Origin: Polaromonas sp. C04
GTDB lineage: Bacteria; Pseudomonadota; Gammaproteobacteria; Burkholderiales; Burkholderiaceae_C
DNA length: 64,000 nucleotides
Reading direction: 5' to 3'
Assembly: GCF_002002705.1 (NCBI RefSeq)
Contig: NZ_MUNS01000041.1
Span: forward strand, 372,001-436,000
Positions 28,945 to 36,069 of this stretch are shown piece after piece (position 1 is the first letter of the stretch; each line of letters opens with the position of its first letter). Under the pieces are notes generated by a model. The model was given only the letters and a program-made list of their open reading frames with translations. It was not told the origin of the DNA and did not search any database. A program made the translations under genes and the position numbers.

Positions 28945-28984
28945 GGCGGTTTCAAGACTGTTGCGCTTCAGACTTGAAACCGCC
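28945..28984. repeat. Long inverted repeat between accessory genes
   Basis: Arms of 16 bases with a single mismatch (GGCGGTTTCAAG/CTTGAAACCGCC perfect over the outer 12) around an 8-base loop at 28961-28968. It lies between the start of the secreted-protein gene and the end of the 775-residue lipoprotein gene. Neither side has a T-run, so it is not a standard intrinsic terminator. A structured RNA, a factor-dependent terminator or a mobile palindrome would all fit. Confidence 0.7.
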
Positions 28985-29136
28985 TTGGCTTTCTGGAAAT
29001 GAGGCCGTGATATAGAAATGGAATATGACGACACGTTGATTCGGCGTAAGCGGGCGGCGAACTCATCTTGGGCAAGATCCGAGCCGCCTTCTCCTGAACC
29101 CGAAAATTGCCCGTTTGTCAGCCGCCGTGGTGGGGT

Positions 29137-31464
29137 TTAACGTCGTGTACCGATGAAGTTACCCGTCGCAGGCGGGTTGGTATCTGTATAGGTGCCGCTC
29201 GCCGCGCCCGTCAGGAAGTTGAGGGTGCCCGTGGCGGTGCCGTCAGGAGCTGACAGGTTGAAGGCGCCGGCTGCGAGGTCCGTGAATGCCACGGTGCACG
29301 CATAGTTGGTGGTGCCACTGCCGTCAATCGAGGTGCAGTCGGCATTGCCACCGCCGTAAATATGGATGATGGTTGAGCCGTTGGCATTGGGGTCGGACAC
29401 CTCCCAATCGCCCGTGTAGGACGTCCTCGTCAAGGCCAACGGCGTGTCCGGGTCCACGGCGGGCAGCCCAAGCTGGGAGGCCAGGGCGTTGGTGGCGGCC
29501 AGATTCAGCCCCGCGGTGTTGATCGTGGTCGTGTTGCTTTGGTAGCCGAAGTAGACCTTGCCGCCGCGTTCCACAAACACGCCCTGGTAGCCCAGCCCGC
29601 TGGCGATCAGCGGCGGATTGCTCAGCGTCATGACGCGTGCGTCGCCCAGAGTGGAGATGGTGTAGGAGCCCGTCCCGATCGCGGTGCAACTGCGGGTGGA
29701 CCCATTGGTAAATCGCTCCTTGCACGCGTAGTAGGTCACCGGGTTGGTGCCAGTGCCCGTGAAGGCCACACGAATCTTGATGTTGCCGGTGTAATACCCC
29801 GTCGGTGTGCTGTTGAAGTTCACCGAGCCGAGCTGGCCAATGCCCAGTGTGCTCTGGCCCCAGGCCTCATTGGGTACGTCGCTGACGAAAGATGTGCCCT
29901 GGAGGGTGTTTTGGACGAAGACGCAGGGAGTCCCTTTGATTGTGTTGATCAAATCTTCGAGTTTGGTGGCCTGGTATGTCGGCGGGAGCGAAAACTCGGA
30001 GGAGTTGCAGGCTGCTGCGCCTCCGCTGGTGGTATCGCCGCCAGCGGCTACTTCCGCGCTGTACAGCGTCACGTAGTTGCTGCTTCCCGGGTAATAGGCA
30101 ACCGCTGTGCTCAAGGGCGTGGTCGATTGGTAGGACAGCTTGGCATCGGCCGGGAATTTGGCGGAACCCAGCACGCTGGCTGCCAAATTGATGGACAGGT
30201 TGGTATAGCCCGCCGTCGTGATCTGGTTGTACACGTCGATCATGGAGCGGCCGGCGATGTCGAACACGGCGCGATTCGATCTGCCGGTTTCCACCTTGTC
30301 GCAGTAATCGTAGCTTGAGTTGCCGTTGGCATCGGGTGTAGTGCTGGTGCTCTCAACGTTCACGGCGCAGCTGACCCAGTTCGAACCGTTGAAATGCAGG
30401 TCTGACTGGCGGTTCGGGCTGCCCCCGTTGTTCCAGGCGGCCACCGCGCCATTGACGCTGTTGTAGCGGCGGCTCACAAACTTGGTGTTGCCCGAGGCAT
30501 CCGGGGTGTTCTGGGCCAGCGTGGAAACGAGGGTCCTGGCAGACCAGTTTGTGGCGTCCTTGAAATTCAGGCTGCGCAGGGTTGCGCTCGCGACGGCCGT
30601 GTCGGCCCCGGCAGTGGGGGATGAAGCGAGCTGGTTGTTGATCGCGACCAGCGTGGCGGCCGACGCGGTCGTCAGACCCGTGTCGGCCACCAACGCATTG
30701 GCCTGGGCCAGCAGAGCCGCTTCCATGGCCGCGGGTGAGGCGGCGGCCTGAACACTGGGGTCGGCCAGGGCGGTGAGCAGCGCCGGCAGGATTTCAAGCA
30801 GCTTGTTCTGGATGATCTTGTCCAGATCGGCCTGCCTGATCACCGCGCCATCCATCGCGGTGGTGCCAACGGCGCCGGCGAGCAGGCTGGATTGTTGCTG
30901 GGTGGTCACCACCACCATGCGGGCCAGCGTGCCGGCGGCCTGGCTGTCGGCCGTGCTGCCCTTGGTGAAGTCGGCAAACAGCGAAACGTTGAGACCGGTT
31001 TGCGCCTTGACGGACGCTTCCGCCTGGGCGCTGGTGGCCCCGGTGCTGGCGATCAGGGTCTGCACCAGGGTGGTCAGCGGGCTGACCACGGCCGTTTTGT
31101 CGGCGGGGGCCTGCAGGGTGAAGGGGGTCGTCACGGGGCCGTGGTCCGCGTCGACCGCGTCGGTGCCGACCACCGCGAGAATCGGATATTTACCGGCGTC
31201 TTCCGTGGGCACCTGCAGGGTGACGTTGCCCGCGGCGTCCGTCTTGCCCGACGGCTCGCCGCTGTCGCAAATGCCGTTCAGGTTTTTGTCCAGGCAGACC
31301 GTGGCGTTTTTGATCGCGCCGTCGATCACGGTCACGGGCACGCTGGTCTTGGCTGCCGTTGGCGGCGATACGCTTGTGCCGCCACCGCCGCCGCCACACC
31401 CTGCTAGGGTCAGCATGGCCGCACCTGCAAATGCAAGTGCCAGTTTTTCGAGTTTGTTGGTCAT
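29137..31464 (-). CDS. Lipoprotein of unknown function (paralogue 1)
   Basis: A 775-residue predicted lipoprotein. It has a lipobox signal ending LTLAGC with lipidated C23, followed by six glycines and a Ser/Thr/Pro linker. Next is a domain with VCLDKNLNGICDSGEPSG, an Asp/Asn-rich loop that may bind calcium, then an alpha-helical Ala-rich stretch and a large beta-rich C-terminal half with no domain I recognise. A GGGAG site precedes the ATG. The first ~77 codons are almost identical in DNA to those of the paralogue at 33115-35070, while the rest has diverged strongly. Position +2 after the cysteine is Gly, so outer-membrane sorting is expected. Confidence 0.82.
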   Translation of the reverse strand: MTNKLEKLALAFAGAAMLTLAGCGGGGGGTSVSPPTAAKTSVPVTVIDGAIKNATVCLDKNLNGICDSGEPSGKTDAAGNVTLQVPTEDAGKYPILAVVGTDAVDADHGPVTTPFTLQAPADKTAVVSPLTTLVQTLIASTGATSAQAEASVKAQTGLNVSLFADFTKGSTADSQAAGTLARMVVVTTQQQSSLLAGAVGTTAMDGAVIRQADLDKIIQNKLLEILPALLTALADPSVQAAASPAAMEAALLAQANALVADTGLTTASAATLVAINNQLASSPTAGADTAVASATLRSLNFKDATNWSARTLVSTLAQNTPDASGNTKFVSRRYNSVNGAVAAWNNGGSPNRQSDLHFNGSNWVSCAVNVESTSTTPDANGNSSYDYCDKVETGRSNRAVFDIAGRSMIDVYNQITTAGYTNLSINLAASVLGSAKFPADAKLSYQSTTPLSTAVAYYPGSSNYVTLYSAEVAAGGDTTSGGAAACNSSEFSLPPTYQATKLEDLINTIKGTPCVFVQNTLQGTSFVSDVPNEAWGQSTLGIGQLGSVNFNSTPTGYYTGNIKIRVAFTGTGTNPVTYYACKERFTNGSTRSCTAIGTGSYTISTLGDARVMTLSNPPLIASGLGYQGVFVERGGKVYFGYQSNTTTINTAGLNLAATNALASQLGLPAVDPDTPLALTRTSYTGDWEVSDPNANGSTIIHIYGGGNADCTSIDGSGTTNYACTVAFTDLAAGAFNLSAPDGTATGTLNFLTGAASGTYTDTNPPATGNFIGTRR
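31235..31464 (-). repeat. Duplicated 5' lipoprotein cassette, copy 1
   Basis: About 230 bases encoding the signal peptide, lipobox, glycine run and first domain start. By eye I count roughly a dozen differences from the copy at 34841-35070, far fewer than in the rest of the two genes. Confidence 0.75.
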
Positions 31465-31564
31465 GAGTTTCTCCCAGAAATTTGAACGATATGACTAGGA
31501 TAGATATCGCCATGCACAGAGCAATGATGCAAACGCACTATCTGCGATGGCATAAAGCCCAAAA

Positions 31565-31578
31565 CCCATGCAGATGGC
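31565..31578. promoter_or_regulatory. Imperfect CCCAT-N4-ATGG palindrome upstream of lipoprotein 1
   Basis: CCCAT-GCAG-ATGGC about 100 bases upstream of the lipoprotein start. It resembles the two CCCAT...ATGGG palindromes about 95 and 145 bases upstream of the paralogous lipoprotein. Candidate operator only. Confidence 0.3.
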
Positions 31579-31753
31579 CCTGCAACACGGATGAAACCTT
31601 TGTGAAACAGGTTTCCACGTGGGCCGGTGCTGCCGAAGTGCTTGATCCGGGTTCAGGTCAAGAGGACGCTCATGGTCCCGTCGAGTGCTCGCCAGGCCGC
31701 CCGGATCGGGTCAATTGCCGAACACCCGTCCCGCTTGCGGGGTCGAGAGACGG

Positions 31754-32731
31754 TCAATACCCGGCAGACTTCAATTGAGCCACCAACTCCGCGTTATTGC
31801 GCACATGGGACCGTTCGAGCATGGACTGCATGTGGTTGCGCACCGTCGCGGGAGCGATGTTGAGCTGCCGCGCGATCTCTTTGTGCGTCAGTCCCTGGGC
31901 GATCTGCCTGGCGACCTGGCGTTCGCGCGGCTTCAGGCTGTCGACGGGCAAGCGGCGGCGGCCTCTCAGGAAGAGAAATCCCTTGATCGGTGTGGCCACG
32001 ACGACCAGCGCCCGGCCTTCGTACCACGACCGCGTGTCCCGTCCGGTCACCGCGTCGTACAGCGGTCCGGGGACCGTAAGGTGCCGTGACGCAGGCCACT
32101 CGCTGCACAGCAGAGATTCGAAGTCGTCCTCCGTGAACAGTAGATGGCCGGCACCATCCGCGATCGCCATGCTCCACGCCTTCTCGCCGAAGAGCGCTCT
32201 CATCTTTTCGAGGTGAACGGCATGGTTGATGGTCCATGCTTCCATGAGGTGCGGCACCACCGCCTGAATGAAGGTCCGCTGAACTTCCGTGAAGGGACGG
32301 TTGGTGTAGGCGCCGTAGAGGGAGACCGATTTGACGAGGCCGGTATCAGGGCTCTTGAAACCCACAATGAGCGCGTGCTCATGGCGAAATCGCCGTGCGT
32401 AGGCAAAAATTCCGGATGTCGACCGATCGACCGAGGACAGTGCCGTCAGGTGATAGTTGAAGGCGCGGCCGGGGTGGTCAAGCACCTGTCTAGGCGAAAT
32501 ATCTTGATCACGAATCTCCGCGTAAATTTGAAGTGCTTCCGGGGGATCGTTCAGGACGCACGGATGGTGATAGTCGACTCCTCGCGAATCCTGCACGCTC
32601 ACGCCCCAGCGCGCCATGTCGAAGTGCACGATGGTCTTGACGTGGTCGAGTGCGAATTCCTGAAAGTCCTGGAGCGGAATTTCTCGGGCGCCGCGATAGA
32701 TCGCGAGTAGCAGTTCGCCGAACTCATCCAT
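31754..32731 (-). CDS. LuxR-family transcriptional regulator
   Basis: A 325-residue regulator with a C-terminal LuxR-type HTH at about residues 262-320 (SLKPRERQVARQIAQGLTHK, then EIARQLNIAPATVRNHMQSM). The N-terminal ~250 residues look like a sensory domain but have no receiver aspartate motif and no clear autoinducer-binding pattern, so the signal is unknown. It sits between the two paralogous lipoprotein genes, in the same orientation and directly upstream of paralogue 1, which makes those genes plausible targets. A GGGAGG site lies before the ATG. Confidence 0.85.
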   Translation of the reverse strand: MDEFGELLLAIYRGAREIPLQDFQEFALDHVKTIVHFDMARWGVSVQDSRGVDYHHPCVLNDPPEALQIYAEIRDQDISPRQVLDHPGRAFNYHLTALSSVDRSTSGIFAYARRFRHEHALIVGFKSPDTGLVKSVSLYGAYTNRPFTEVQRTFIQAVVPHLMEAWTINHAVHLEKMRALFGEKAWSMAIADGAGHLLFTEDDFESLLCSEWPASRHLTVPGPLYDAVTGRDTRSWYEGRALVVVATPIKGFLFLRGRRRLPVDSLKPRERQVARQIAQGLTHKEIARQLNIAPATVRNHMQSMLERSHVRNNAELVAQLKSAGY

Positions 32732-33114
32732 TTGGTACGCCTCCCACCAAACAGTGAAAGAACCTGCGGAGATTGAATGTTTTCTTTCCGCGCCAAACTG
32801 TTCTAACGGCGACGACCGGCCAGCGAGACGATGGCTGCCCTTTGGGAAGGCAATAGAGTAGCGATGTGTGTTCAGCCACTCATGATGAACGCCGTCCCGG
32901 TGCCCGGAAATCGAGGTTACACGATGTACGTTCTACTGCGATTGACGTTGCGCGGCTAGTTGGTAGTTACGCTAGTCGAGAACGCGCGAGATTTACCCGT
33001 GAGGAACTGTGCGGTCGGCGGGCGAAAGCCATGCTGAAAAAATGCCGTCCACCCGGATTGGATGGAAGGCATGGCCCGCCTGTGACGGGATAAGCCAGGA
33101 AAGGCGGTGAACGC
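32732..33114. other. 383-base gene-poor stretch between the LuxR regulator and lipoprotein 2
   Basis: Apart from the promoter side of the LuxR gene and the terminator of lipoprotein 2 (33036-33072) I see nothing supportable. A 75-codon plus-strand frame at 32866-33093 has no ribosome site, Arg/Cys-rich noise-like composition, and overlaps the terminator hairpin, so it is not called. Confidence 0.6.
33036..33072 (-). terminator. Intrinsic terminator of lipoprotein 2 gene
   Basis: On the minus strand, 43 bases after the stop, a 13-base stem (arms 33060-33072 and 33042-33054, one mismatch and one G-T pair) closes a 5-base loop and is followed by six T residues (33036-33041). Confidence 0.88.
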
Positions 33115-35070
33115 TTAGTCCAGACCGAGGCTGGCGCCAAGCACGTCGGCTGCCTGCAGATTCAGGCGCTGCTGGTTATTGACCTGCAGTTTGTCCTGCC
33201 CGCCGACGTAAGTGATGCCGCTGCGCTCCACGAACAGTCGATAGCTCGTGTTGCCCAGTTGGGTAGGTTCTGCCGCGAAGCGCAACACCTTGGCGTCGCC
33301 GCGTGTGGCGATGGTGTAGGTGGTGTTGAGAATGGCGGCACATGTGCCAGGCAGCGTGCGGTTCTGCGGCGTCGTCGATGCGCGAGACGCCATGTCGCCT
33401 TCGCATTCATAGAAGCGGGCTTTCTGCGTCGAAGCGTCGAAGCCGACCATGTAGCGCTTGTACGCGGCGCTGCCGTCGGCCTTGACATAGTCACGGGCCG
33501 AAATGAGCACCCGGGCATTGTTGCCATTGACGTTGGCGATGGGGACCGCGCCCGTCAGGTCGCCGGCGTTCCAGCCAATGAATTGGGCCAGCGTTGCGTC
33601 GCGCCACGTTGCTGTATTCGCGTTCATCGGATCGTCTGCCTGGGGAATGGTGGCGCGGCCATTCGCGGTGCGGTCGTAGTACTCCGGGTTTTCCAGATCT
33701 GTGCTGGTCTGGTAGCGCAGCTTGGCGCCGGCGGGGAACACGGTGTTGCCAAGCAGGGACTGGATGGCGGGGAGTTCCGGGTTCGGGCCCCAATTGGAGA
33801 ACTTGCCCTGATTGTCAGCCAACGGGTAGGCGCGGATCTCCCGCACCACGTCGATGATCTTCAGCCCCGCGATGTCGCGGTCGTAACGCTTGGCCTTGCT
33901 CTTCTGGCTCTTGCAGTACAGCGACTCCGACTCGCCCGCCGCGTTGAATGCCGACGACTCGTGAACAAAATTGGTCGGGCAATCGAACCATTCGGTACCG
34001 GTCCAGTAGATCTGCGGGCGTATCCAGTTGTTCAGGCCTTCGCCCCATTCGAGCTCGTCGCCATTCACCTTGCGGTTGCGGTATTCCGTGAAGTGGCGCT
34101 TGCCGTCAGCGTCAGGGGTGTTTTGCGCGGCGGTCGCGCTGAATGCCCGCAGGTAGTAATTGTTGACATCGGTGAATTCGAACCAGCGCAGGCTCACCGT
34201 GTCGGTGGGCGTCTCGGAGGCATTGTCGGGCACGCTGGTCTGACTGTTGGCCGCCACCACCAGGCCGATGTTGTCCTTGGACAACCCAGATTCGGTGGCA
34301 ACCTGCTGTGCGGCCGCCGCAATGGCCGCTTCCTTTTCCGCCAAGGTGGCGGTGCCGCTGGACAACACCGGTGAATCGAGTACCGCCAGGATCACGCTGG
34401 GGAGTATCTGCAGCAATCGGGCGTTGATCGCCGCGTCGATTTGAGCTTTGGTCAATGCTGCCCCATCCGTGCCCTTGGCGTCAGTGGTCGCGGTGCGCTG
34501 CGTTTGGGTGGTCACCACGATCAGGCGCGCCACGGTGCCGGCCTGTTTGCCGGTGTCGCTGGCATCCTTGGTGAAATCATCGAAAAGTGAGGCGCTCAGG
34601 CCCAATTTGTCCTTGATGGCATCGGCTGCTGCTGTGGAGGTGCCGCCGCTGGCTTCTACATAAGCCTGCACCAGCGTGGTCAGCGGGCTGATCACGGCGG
34701 GCTTGTCGGCAGGTGCCTTGAGCGTGAAGGGGACGAGTACGGGCCCGGTATCGAAGTCCTCGGCGTCGGTCCCGACAATAGCGAGGACCGGATATTTGCC
34801 GGCGTCCGCGCTATCAATCTGCAGCGTCACTTTGCCGTCGGCGTCCGTCTTGCCCGACGGCTCGCCGCTATCGCAAATACCGTTGAGGTTTTTGTCCAGG
34901 CAGACCGTGGCGTTCTCGATCGCGCCGTCGATCACGGTCACGGGCACGCTGGTCTTGGCCGCCGTTGGCGGCGATACGCTTGTGCCGCCACCGCCGCCGC
35001 CACACCCTGCTACGGTCAGCATGGCAGCACCTGCAAATGCAAGTGCCAATTTTCCGAGTTTGATCGTCAT
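33115..35070 (-). CDS. Lipoprotein of unknown function (paralogue 2)
   Basis: A 651-residue lipoprotein starting at ATG 35070, which has GGAGG at good spacing; an upstream frame extension of four codons is ignored. The lipobox ends LTVAGC (C23), followed by the same six glycines, TSVSPPTAAKTSVPVTVIDG segment and NLNGICDSGEP loop as the protein at 29137-31464. After about residue 230 the two proteins share only scattered similarity. This copy is about 120 residues shorter. Expression is probably monocistronic, since it has its own upstream region and a strong terminator. Confidence 0.82.
   Translation of the reverse strand: MTIKLGKLALAFAGAAMLTVAGCGGGGGGTSVSPPTAAKTSVPVTVIDGAIENATVCLDKNLNGICDSGEPSGKTDADGKVTLQIDSADAGKYPVLAIVGTDAEDFDTGPVLVPFTLKAPADKPAVISPLTTLVQAYVEASGGTSTAAADAIKDKLGLSASLFDDFTKDASDTGKQAGTVARLIVVTTQTQRTATTDAKGTDGAALTKAQIDAAINARLLQILPSVILAVLDSPVLSSGTATLAEKEAAIAAAAQQVATESGLSKDNIGLVVAANSQTSVPDNASETPTDTVSLRWFEFTDVNNYYLRAFSATAAQNTPDADGKRHFTEYRNRKVNGDELEWGEGLNNWIRPQIYWTGTEWFDCPTNFVHESSAFNAAGESESLYCKSQKSKAKRYDRDIAGLKIIDVVREIRAYPLADNQGKFSNWGPNPELPAIQSLLGNTVFPAGAKLRYQTSTDLENPEYYDRTANGRATIPQADDPMNANTATWRDATLAQFIGWNAGDLTGAVPIANVNGNNARVLISARDYVKADGSAAYKRYMVGFDASTQKARFYECEGDMASRASTTPQNRTLPGTCAAILNTTYTIATRGDAKVLRFAAEPTQLGNTSYRLFVERSGITYVGGQDKLQVNNQQRLNLQAADVLGASLGLD
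34841..35070 (-). repeat. Duplicated 5' lipoprotein cassette, copy 2
   Basis: Partner of 31235-31464. The similarity also reaches a little upstream: both genes have AAATTTGAACGA some 10-15 bases before the ATG. Confidence 0.75.
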
Positions 35071-35162
35071 AAGTTCCTCCAAAAAATTTGAACGAAGCGC
35101 TCCGGAGATCCCTTCGGAATTCGCCTGGAACGCATTGGGCCGATAGTTGTGACAAATTGCAT

Positions 35163-35225
35163 CCCATAAACATGGGGCACTGTCGGACTGCCGCGACGTT
35201 GATAGCGAATTCCCCCATTTATGGG
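35163..35225. promoter_or_regulatory. Two CCCAT-ATGGG palindromes between lipoprotein 2 and the response regulator
   Basis: CCCAT-AAAC-ATGGG at 35163-35176 and CCCAT-TT-ATGGG at 35214-35225, 51 bases apart start to start (about five helical turns). CCCATAAA and TTTATGGG also form an outer inverted pair. They lie in the divergent 237-base gap between a lipoprotein gene (-) and a response regulator gene (+), so they look like operators, possibly for that response regulator or the nearby LuxR protein. Confidence 0.45.
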
Positions 35226-35307
35226 AGGAGGTGCGGCTGGCGGTTCGCCCAAGCTGCGCTTATGCTCGCGCCGTGTTACAGATTTAAACCAGTTCGGAGC
35301 CAGGAAG

Positions 35308-36030
35308 ATGCCGGTGTGGCGTGTATTGATTGTTGAAGACGACTCGCAGATGCGCGAGTTTTTTGCCGCCAGCGTGACGCGCTGCGAGCGGCTGGCGCTG
35401 GCCGCCAGCGTGGGCTCGGTGGCCGAGGCGCGCGCCTGGCTGGACGACCCGGCCCATGCGGTCGATGTGCTGTTGACCGACCTGGGCCTGCCCGACGGCA
35501 GCGGACTCGACGTGATCCGCCACGCCACGCGCCTGCACCCGGCCTGCGAGCCACTGGTGATCTCGATGTTCGGCGACGAAGACAATGTGCTGGCCAGCAT
35601 CGAGGCCGGCGCGCTGGGGTACATCCACAAGGACTCGACGCCCGACGACATCGCCCACACCATTCTGGAGATGAAGGACGGCGCTTCGCCGATTTCCCCG
35701 ATGATCGCGCGCCGGGTCCTGTCCAAGTACCTGAGTTTGCAGTCAAATCAGGCGCTAGCCCAGGAGCAGCGTGCGCGGGAGGCTATTGAAAAGGTAGCAT
35801 TCGAGGCGCAAGCCACGGCCAACAGCGGCCTGCTTTCCAGGCGCGAGCAGGCGGTGCTGGAGCTGATCGCGCGCGGGTTTTCGTACCTGGAGATCGCGCG
35901 CCTGCAGTCGGTCAGCGTGCACACCGTGCAAACCCACATCAAGAACCTGTACAGCAAGCTGGCGGTGCACTCCAAGAGCGAGGCCGTTTTTGAGGCCACC
36001 AAGCTCGGCCTGCTGCGCGCGCACGGCTGA
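35308..36030 (+). CDS. NarL/FixJ-family response regulator
   Basis: A 240-residue DNA-binding response regulator. The receiver domain has the acidic pair after VLIVE, the phosphorylation site D58 in LLTDLGLPDG and K108 in YIHKDS. The C-terminal LuxR-type HTH (LSRREQAVLELIARGFSYLE, then VHTVQTHIKNLYSKL) lies at about residues 175-235. I start at ATG 35308 because the conserved receiver begins there; the frame is open 29 codons further up. The interdomain linker (35741-35800) is encoded by AT-richer DNA with GCTAGC and GCTATTGAAAAGGTAGC words, a likely repeat fragment. The kinase gene follows after 36 bases. Confidence 0.92.
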   Translation: MPVWRVLIVEDDSQMREFFAASVTRCERLALAASVGSVAEARAWLDDPAHAVDVLLTDLGLPDGSGLDVIRHATRLHPACEPLVISMFGDEDNVLASIEAGALGYIHKDSTPDDIAHTILEMKDGASPISPMIARRVLSKYLSLQSNQALAQEQRAREAIEKVAFEAQATANSGLLSRREQAVLELIARGFSYLEIARLQSVSVHTVQTHIKNLYSKLAVHSKSEAVFEATKLGLLRAHG

Positions 36031-36054
36031 GCGGGAGCGCGGCGCGTCAGCCGC

Positions 36055-36069
36055 TACCATGCGCGCATG
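36055..36069 (+). promoter_or_regulatory. TACCAT six bases before the histidine kinase start
   Basis: TACCAT-GCGCGC-ATG. Same spacing as the other near-start -10-like hexamers, but a weaker match. Confidence 0.25.

Noticed and set aside
32866-33093. 75-codon plus-strand frame in the gap before lipoprotein 2
   Set aside because: No ribosome site, overlaps a strong terminator hairpin, and composition is unlike a protein.
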